This document shows positions 6,383 to 9,989 of a DNA stretch of 9,989 bases, in pieces. Below the pieces are notes generated by a model. It did no database searches and was not told the DNA's origin. It worked only from the letters and a program-made list of their open reading frames with translations. The translations under genes were made by a program, and so were the position numbers. Location: NCBI GenBank assembly GCA_013042035.1, contig JABDQX010000316.1:1-9989 (forward strand), written 5' to 3'. How positions within the stretch are numbered: the stretch's first letter is position 1; each line of letters starts with the position of its first letter. Origin of the DNA: Gammaproteobacteria bacterium. GTDB lineage: Bacteria > Pseudomonadota > Gammaproteobacteria > HK1.

Positions 6383-6429
6383 ATCATTTAATGATTTTGC
6401 CTGGCAAAATCATCGCGAAGCAAAATCAT
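6383..6429 (+). promoter_or_regulatory. Alternating repeat cluster covering the rnfC start codon
   Basis: ATGATTTTGC (6391-6400) can pair with GCAAAATCAT at 6404-6413, as part of a 23-bp palindrome with 11-bp arms, or with the identical GCAAAATCAT at 6420-6429, which includes the first two bases of the rnfC ATG. A third partner, ATCATT (6383-6388), can pair with AATGAT (6390-6395). The folds exclude one another, so this could be a translation switch or a set of operator half-sites. No trans factor can be named. Confidence 0.45.
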
Positions 6430-7735
6430 GCGCCACCGTTTCAGTCACGGCGTCCATCCGCAACAGAATAAAGAACTTACCGTTGATCTGCCGATCCAGC
6501 GGGTTCCGTTTGTTGGTCGCTACGTGCTCCCCCTGGATCAACATCTGGGTGCACCCGCTCAGGCAACGGTGAATGTTGGAGAACGCGTGCGACGGGGGCA
6601 ACGTATTGCCCGCCCCGGTGGTTTCGTTTCTACCGCGCTCCACAGCCCGGTTACGGGGAAGGTGATGGCCATCGAACCCCGCCGTGCTCCGGGAGGGAAA
6701 TTTTCCCCTTCCATCGAAATTCATGCCGATCCCTTCGCGACCCAGCGCCTTACCCCCAATCCGCCCATCGACTGGTTATCCCTTACCCTGGAGGAATTTA
6801 TCCACCACATTCAATGGGCCGGCATCGTGGGGTTGGGTGGGGCGGCCTTTCCCAGTCATGTAAAGTACAGCATGCCTGAAGGGAAAAAAATCGAATATCT
6901 GTTGATCAACGGCGCCGAATGTGAACCGTATTTGACAAATGATCATCGACTGATGCTAGAGCGCCCGGACGCGCTTCTCCAGGGCATCGCCATCGTAAAG
7001 CGCAAACTCGGCGCCAAACGAGCCATTATCGGCATCGAGACCAATAAACCGGGCGCGATCGATACCCTGCGCGCCCAAATCAAACGGATTCACAAAGTCG
7101 ATGTGATGCCGCTGCCGGTGAAGTATCCCCAGGGCGCGGAGCGGATGCTGATCAAAGCGGTTTTCGGGTACGAGCTGCCCGCGACCAAGCTTCCACGAGA
7201 CATCGGCATCGCCGTCAACAACGTCAGCAGCCTGGTAGCGATTGCCGATTATTTCGGTTCCGGCCTGCCGCTCATCGAGCGCATCATCACCGTATCGGGA
7301 TCCGGGGTTACCTATCCCGCGAACCTGATTGTGCCCATCGGAACCCCGCTGCGGGAAGTGCTGCGGTTTTGCGGTGGTCTTCGGGAGGCCACAAAAAGCG
7401 TCATCATGGGGGGGCCGATGATGGGGCAACCCATCGGCAGCCTGGATATCCCCATCGTCAAGGGAACTTCTGGCATTCTTGCGTTTACAGAGAAAGAGGC
7501 GAGCACAACCTTTGAGCTTCCTTGTATTCGCTGCGGACGCTGTCTCGCGGCTTGTCCGCACTTCTTGAATCCCTCTCGTCTGGGACGTCTGGCAAAGGCG
7601 CGCCGTTTCGATGAAATGCGCGCCTATCGCCTGACCGATTGTGTCGAGTGCGGCGCCTGTTCTTATGCGTGCCCTTCGGAGATCCCGTTGGTACAATTAA
7701 TCCGTACTGCCAAGCGGGAGAGCCATCAAAGATGA
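6428..7735 (+). CDS. rnfC: Ion-translocating oxidoreductase subunit RnfC (RsxC)
   Basis: Peripheral cytoplasmic subunit of the Rnf complex, which moves electrons between ferredoxin and NADH and couples this to ion transport; RnfC is held to be the NADH/FMN-binding entry. At 435 residues it is the compact form, without the alanine-rich C-terminal extension of enterobacterial RsxC. Visible are the N-terminal barrel-sandwich part (about 20-100, with LHSPVTGKV at 71-79), the nucleotide/FMN-binding core with GIVGLGGAAFPS (132-143) and LINGAECEPYLTNDHR (159-174), and two 4Fe-4S ferredoxin motifs: Cys366, 369, 372, 376 and Cys405, 408, 411, 415, each followed by proline. ATG 6428 has only a weak GAAG (6417-6420) upstream and lies in a repeat cluster. 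It overlaps rnfD by 4 nt. It might serve an Rnf-related complex rather than canonical Rnf, since the other subunits are not beside it. Confidence 0.93.
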   Translation: MRHRFSHGVHPQQNKELTVDLPIQRVPFVGRYVLPLDQHLGAPAQATVNVGERVRRGQRIARPGGFVSTALHSPVTGKVMAIEPRRAPGGKFSPSIEIHADPFATQRLTPNPPIDWLSLTLEEFIHHIQWAGIVGLGGAAFPSHVKYSMPEGKKIEYLLINGAECEPYLTNDHRLMLERPDALLQGIAIVKRKLGAKRAIIGIETNKPGAIDTLRAQIKRIHKVDVMPLPVKYPQGAERMLIKAVFGYELPATKLPRDIGIAVNNVSSLVAIADYFGSGLPLIERIITVSGSGVTYPANLIVPIGTPLREVLRFCGGLREATKSVIMGGPMMGQPIGSLDIPIVKGTSGILAFTEKEASTTFELPCIRCGRCLAACPHFLNPSRLGRLAKARRFDEMRAYRLTDCVECGACSYACPSEIPLVQLIRTAKRESHQR

Positions 7736-8748
7736 AACGTTCCGATCCACGCCTCATCGTGCGTCCAGCGCCTTTTCTCAAATCCGCGATGACAACGCAA
7801 CAGGCAATGCTGGATGTGTTATATGCACTGATTCCGGTAATAGGCGTGTCCCTATGGTGTTTCGGACTTGGCGCGATATTGGTGCTGGCGGCAACGGTAA
7901 TTGGCGCACTGCTCACGGAGCGGTTATTTTCACCAGCCTCGCAAAGAATCCCGCTTCGAATGGATGTCAGCACCCTGGTGACGGGTTTGCTACTGGGGGT
8001 AACATTGCCACCGGCACTCCCGTTGTGGATGGCTTTTGTCGGCGGGGCCGCCGCTATCGGACTTGGAAAGCTGGTCTGGGGCGGGCTCGGACAGAATCTT
8101 TTCAATCCTGCCCTGGTGGGTCGGGCTTTTTTAATGGCCGCATTCCCCACGGCCATGACTACCTGGACGCCTTATCAGGGACCGGAAGGTCTTTTTACGG
8201 TATACAGTAGTAACCTCGCCGTGCCGCTGATGAATTCAGCTTTCGACGGGGTAACCGCCGCAACCCCGCTTGCCCTTATCAAATTCCAGCATGAAACACC
8301 CCCCCTATATCCCCTGCTCATGGGAAATATACCGGGATCACTGGGTGAAACCAGTGGATTATTGATTCTGGCAGGCGGTGTATATTTGCTCTTGCGTCAG
8401 GTCATCGACTGGCGAATTCTCATGGGACTTCTAGGTTCGGTAGCGATATTATCCGGCTCGCTGTATCTGCTCGATTCCGCGCACTATCCTAACCCGCTGA
8501 CCGCGCTGCTATCCGGTGGTCTGCTGTTTGGCGCCGTATTCATGGCCACTGATCCGGTAACCTCGCCGATCACACCGAAGGGGGCTCTGTTTTTCGGGGT
8601 CGGTGTCGGTTTTTTGGTTGTGCTCATCCGCGGTTTCGGCGGTTACCCCGAAGGGGTTATGTATGCAATTTTGCTGATGAACGCGGCAACGCCTCTTATC
8701 GAACGCATCACACAACCGCGCGCCTTTGGCCGTGGCGGGGATACGTGA
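7732..8748 (+). CDS. rnfD: Ion-translocating oxidoreductase subunit RnfD (RsxD)
   Basis: A 338-residue integral membrane subunit of the NqrB/RnfD family, about the usual length, with some nine or ten hydrophobic helices. It carries a flavin and takes part in ion movement across the inner membrane. The motif VTAATPLA (174-181) matches the covalent-FMN site of the family ([ST]-x-A-T), with Thr178 the likely attachment residue. Other family signatures are GQNLFNPALVGRAFL (120-134), ATDPVTSPITPKG (about 282-294) and GGYPEGVMYAILLMNAATPL (about 303-322). The ATG overlaps the rnfC stop as ATGA, indicating translational coupling; GGGAG at 7716-7720 is 11 nt upstream. The frame is open further upstream, but that would overlap the second ferredoxin motif of rnfC. 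No rnfG, rnfE, rnfA or rnfB follows: prs begins 70 bp after the stop. Confidence 0.93.
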   Translation: MKRSDPRLIVRPAPFLKSAMTTQQAMLDVLYALIPVIGVSLWCFGLGAILVLAATVIGALLTERLFSPASQRIPLRMDVSTLVTGLLLGVTLPPALPLWMAFVGGAAAIGLGKLVWGGLGQNLFNPALVGRAFLMAAFPTAMTTWTPYQGPEGLFTVYSSNLAVPLMNSAFDGVTAATPLALIKFQHETPPLYPLLMGNIPGSLGETSGLLILAGGVYLLLRQVIDWRILMGLLGSVAILSGSLYLLDSAHYPNPLTALLSGGLLFGAVFMATDPVTSPITPKGALFFGVGVGFLVVLIRGFGGYPEGVMYAILLMNAATPLIERITQPRAFGRGGDT

Positions 8749-8818
8749 TATAAAGCTGCCGTGGGCATCTATAGGTTGCGTAACCATCATCAAGGTATTT
8801 TCCTGAGGAGAAACCAAC
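8749..8818 (+). promoter_or_regulatory. Short leader of prs
   Basis: 70 bp between rnfD and prs, with a GAGGAG Shine-Dalgarno at 8805-8810. A weak dyad, GGTTGCGTAACC, lies at 8774-8785. No convincing -35/-10 pair and no PurR-like box are seen, so prs may be read through from rnfCD or use an undetected promoter. The tRNA-Gln gene often found near prs is not here. Confidence 0.4.
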
Positions 8819-9778
8819 GTGTCCGATGACTCGAACGCCATGATGGTGTTTTGTGGAAACGCACACCCGAAACTCGCCGAGACCATTGCCTGTCACCTGC
8901 ATATTCCGCTGGGTAAAGCGGTCGTCAGCCGTTTCAGCGACAGGGAGGTTATGGTCGAGATCATGGATTCGGCCCGTGGAAAGGATATTTTTCTGATACA
9001 GCCGACATCGCAACCGGCTAACGAAAACTTCATGGAATTGCTGATCATGGTCGATGCCATTCGTCGAGCCTCGGCCGGGCGAATAACAACCGTAATTCCC
9101 TATTTCGGCTATGCTAGACAGGATCGCAGACCACGGGCCTCACGCGTCGCCATTACCGCAAGACTGATTGCAAATATCCTTTCCGCCAGTGGTGTTAACC
9201 GGGTGGTTACGGTGGATTTACATGCGGATCAGATCCAGGGTTTTTTCAATATTCCGGTGGATAATATTTACGCATCTCCGATACTTTTGGGTGATATTTG
9301 GCGACGCAAATATGATAACCCGATGGTTGTGTCCCCCGACGTGGGAGGAGTGGTCAGGGCCAGGGCAATCGCAAAACGATTGGATGATGCGGATCTGGCC
9401 ATTATCGATAAGCGCCGGCCACGCCCCAATGAATCCCAGGTGATGAATATCATCGGAGATGTATTGGATCGGAGCTGCTTCATCATCGATGATATGGTGG
9501 ATACGGCAGGTACGCTTTGTCAGGCGGCCCATGCCTTGAAAGACGCCGGCGCGAAGCATGTGTTGGCCTATTGCACGCATCCGGTTCTAAGTGGTAGCGC
9601 GGTGGAACGCATTGACGAATCTTATTTGGACGAGCTTGTGGTAACCGATACCATTCCCTTGAGCGATCGGGCGGCACAGTGCAAAAAAATTCGACAGCTA
9701 AGTATCGCGGCGCTGTTGGCCGAAAGCATTCGCCGCATCCATGCGGAGGAATCAATGGGGCCTTTGATTATGGATTGA
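8819..9778 (+). CDS. prs: Ribose-phosphate pyrophosphokinase (PRPP synthetase)
   Basis: Cytoplasmic enzyme that transfers pyrophosphate from ATP to ribose 5-phosphate, making PRPP for purine, pyrimidine, histidine, tryptophan and NAD synthesis. Its 319 residues match the class I bacterial enzyme. Visible are the ATP-binding YARQDRR (98-104), the DLHADQIQGFF segment (133-143), the catalytic-loop lysine Lys198 in IDKRRP, and the PRPP/ribose-phosphate loop FIIDDMVDTAGT (221-232) with Asp224 and Asp225. The flexible loop reads RPRPNES, slightly unlike the more usual RPKANVS type, but no key residue is missing. The start is GTG at 8819 with GAGGAG 8 nt before it; the next in-frame Met is residue 8, so GTG gives the better fit. 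It is followed by rplY, a common pairing in gammaproteobacteria. Confidence 0.97.
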   Translation: MSDDSNAMMVFCGNAHPKLAETIACHLHIPLGKAVVSRFSDREVMVEIMDSARGKDIFLIQPTSQPANENFMELLIMVDAIRRASAGRITTVIPYFGYARQDRRPRASRVAITARLIANILSASGVNRVVTVDLHADQIQGFFNIPVDNIYASPILLGDIWRRKYDNPMVVSPDVGGVVRARAIAKRLDDADLAIIDKRRPRPNESQVMNIIGDVLDRSCFIIDDMVDTAGTLCQAAHALKDAGAKHVLAYCTHPVLSGSAVERIDESYLDELVVTDTIPLSDRAAQCKKIRQLSIAALLAESIRRIHAEESMGPLIMD

Positions 9779-9925
9779 TGCACTCGGTGCAACCTTCTTC
9801 CATGACTCGGCCCGGCACGGCGTCGGAATCAAAATGCCTCGCGAGGTTCTTTTCGTTGTTTTATTCAAAATTCCGGCGCTAAACTGCCAGAAGATACTGA
9901 TTTCCCATTAGGAGAAAAATTTCAG
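9779..9925 (+). other. prs-rplY intergenic region
   Basis: 147 bp. TGCAC-TCG-GTGCA (from 9779) forms a small 5-bp hairpin just past the prs stop, and CCTCGCGAGG is a 10-bp palindrome followed by a T-rich stretch (about 9837-9866). Neither is a convincing terminator. AGGAG at 9910-9914 serves rplY. Confidence 0.35.
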
Positions 9926-9989
9926 ATGAAAGAGTTCGAAATAAACGCCAATATCCGCAACGAAACAGGATCGCGCGCAAGTCGCCGAA
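9926..9989 (+). CDS. rplY: 50S ribosomal protein L25, N-terminus only
   Basis: Only 21 codons fit in the window. The protein opens MKEFEINANIRNETGSRASR, matching the start of bacterial L25 (CTC family), where an F-E-L/I-A-x-x-R beginning leads to the conserved G-x-x-A-S-R-R that contacts 5S rRNA. ATG 9926 follows AGGAG at 9910-9914. The position after prs supports the call: prs, rplY and pth are often neighbours. Whether it is the short L25 form or the longer CTC form cannot be seen. Confidence 0.85.
   Translation, partial: MKEFEINANIRNETGSRASRR

Larger units (their letters stand above)
5834..6427. other. 594-bp gene-free region rich in inverted repeats
   Basis: No reading frame here looks like a gene: the longest, at 6157-6378, shows no known family, no Shine-Dalgarno and an arginine- and cysteine-rich random look. 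The sequence instead holds a MITE-like element (5882-6006), nested stem-loops (6002-6049 and 6076-6139), a hairpin at 6346-6361 and a repeat cluster before rnfC (6383-6429). Parts of it resemble, from memory, dispersed intergenic repeats of gammaproteobacteria. There is no clear intrinsic terminator for amtB. Confidence 0.6.

Noticed and set aside
7639..7731. Upstream extension of rnfD by 31 codons
   Set aside because: It would read through the second 4Fe-4S motif of rnfC in another frame; the ATGA overlap at 7732 is the usual coupled start.
7485..8156. Minus-strand open frame of 223 codons across the rnfC-rnfD junction
   Set aside because: It is antisense to two genes with complete family motifs and has no domain of its own.
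1..9989. CRISPR array, tRNA, rRNA, prophage, toxin-antitoxin or defence genes
   Set aside because: No regularly spaced direct repeats, no tRNA-like clover-leaf and no proteins of these kinds were seen on either strand.

Overview
The window most likely comes from a gammaproteobacterial chromosome, probably a chemolithoautotrophic (perhaps sulfur-oxidising) lineage. The grounds are a GlnK almost identical in its motifs to the enterobacterial protein, a glnK-amtB operon behind a sigma-54 promoter, Rnf subunits of the proteobacterial type, and the prs-rplY gene order common in that class. A BicA-like SulP transporter, expected to import bicarbonate, fits an autotroph. The lineage is inferred from gene content only, because no rRNA or tRNA gene is present.

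Layout. 1-1296 (minus strand, cut by the window edge): SulP/BicA-like transporter. 1297-1453: divergent intergenic region. 1454-3391 (plus): SLC13-type transporter with two RCK_C (TrkA_C) domains, starting at TTG and followed at once by a 17-bp hairpin. 3488-3703: small protein of unknown function. 3704-4145: regulatory region with a good sigma-54 -24/-12 promoter, an NtrC-like upstream site and a leader of about 217 nt. 4146-5833: glnK-amtB, ammonium sensing and transport. 5834-6427: a 594-bp gap with no convincing gene but many inverted repeats: a MITE-like element with 9-bp terminal repeats, nested stem-loops, and a repeat cluster that overlaps the rnfC start codon. 6428-8748: rnfC and rnfD, translationally coupled, without rnfA, B, G or E beside them. 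8819-9778: prs, PRPP synthetase. 9926 to the end: first codons of rplY (ribosomal protein L25).

How the parts work together. The left half holds two membrane transporters for inorganic or small organic anions, transcribed away from each other. The middle is the nitrogen-control module: NtrC and sigma-54 would raise glnK-amtB under nitrogen limitation, and GlnK would plug AmtB when nitrogen returns. The right half joins a redox-pump fragment (RnfC with two 4Fe-4S clusters, RnfD with a covalent-flavin motif) to a nucleotide-precursor and ribosome housekeeping pair. All genes right of 1454 read in one direction. I see no CRISPR, prophage, toxin-antitoxin, defence or other clearly new multi-gene system. 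The least explained parts are the repeat-rich 5.83-6.43 kb gap, the rnfC start region and the isolated rnfCD pair.
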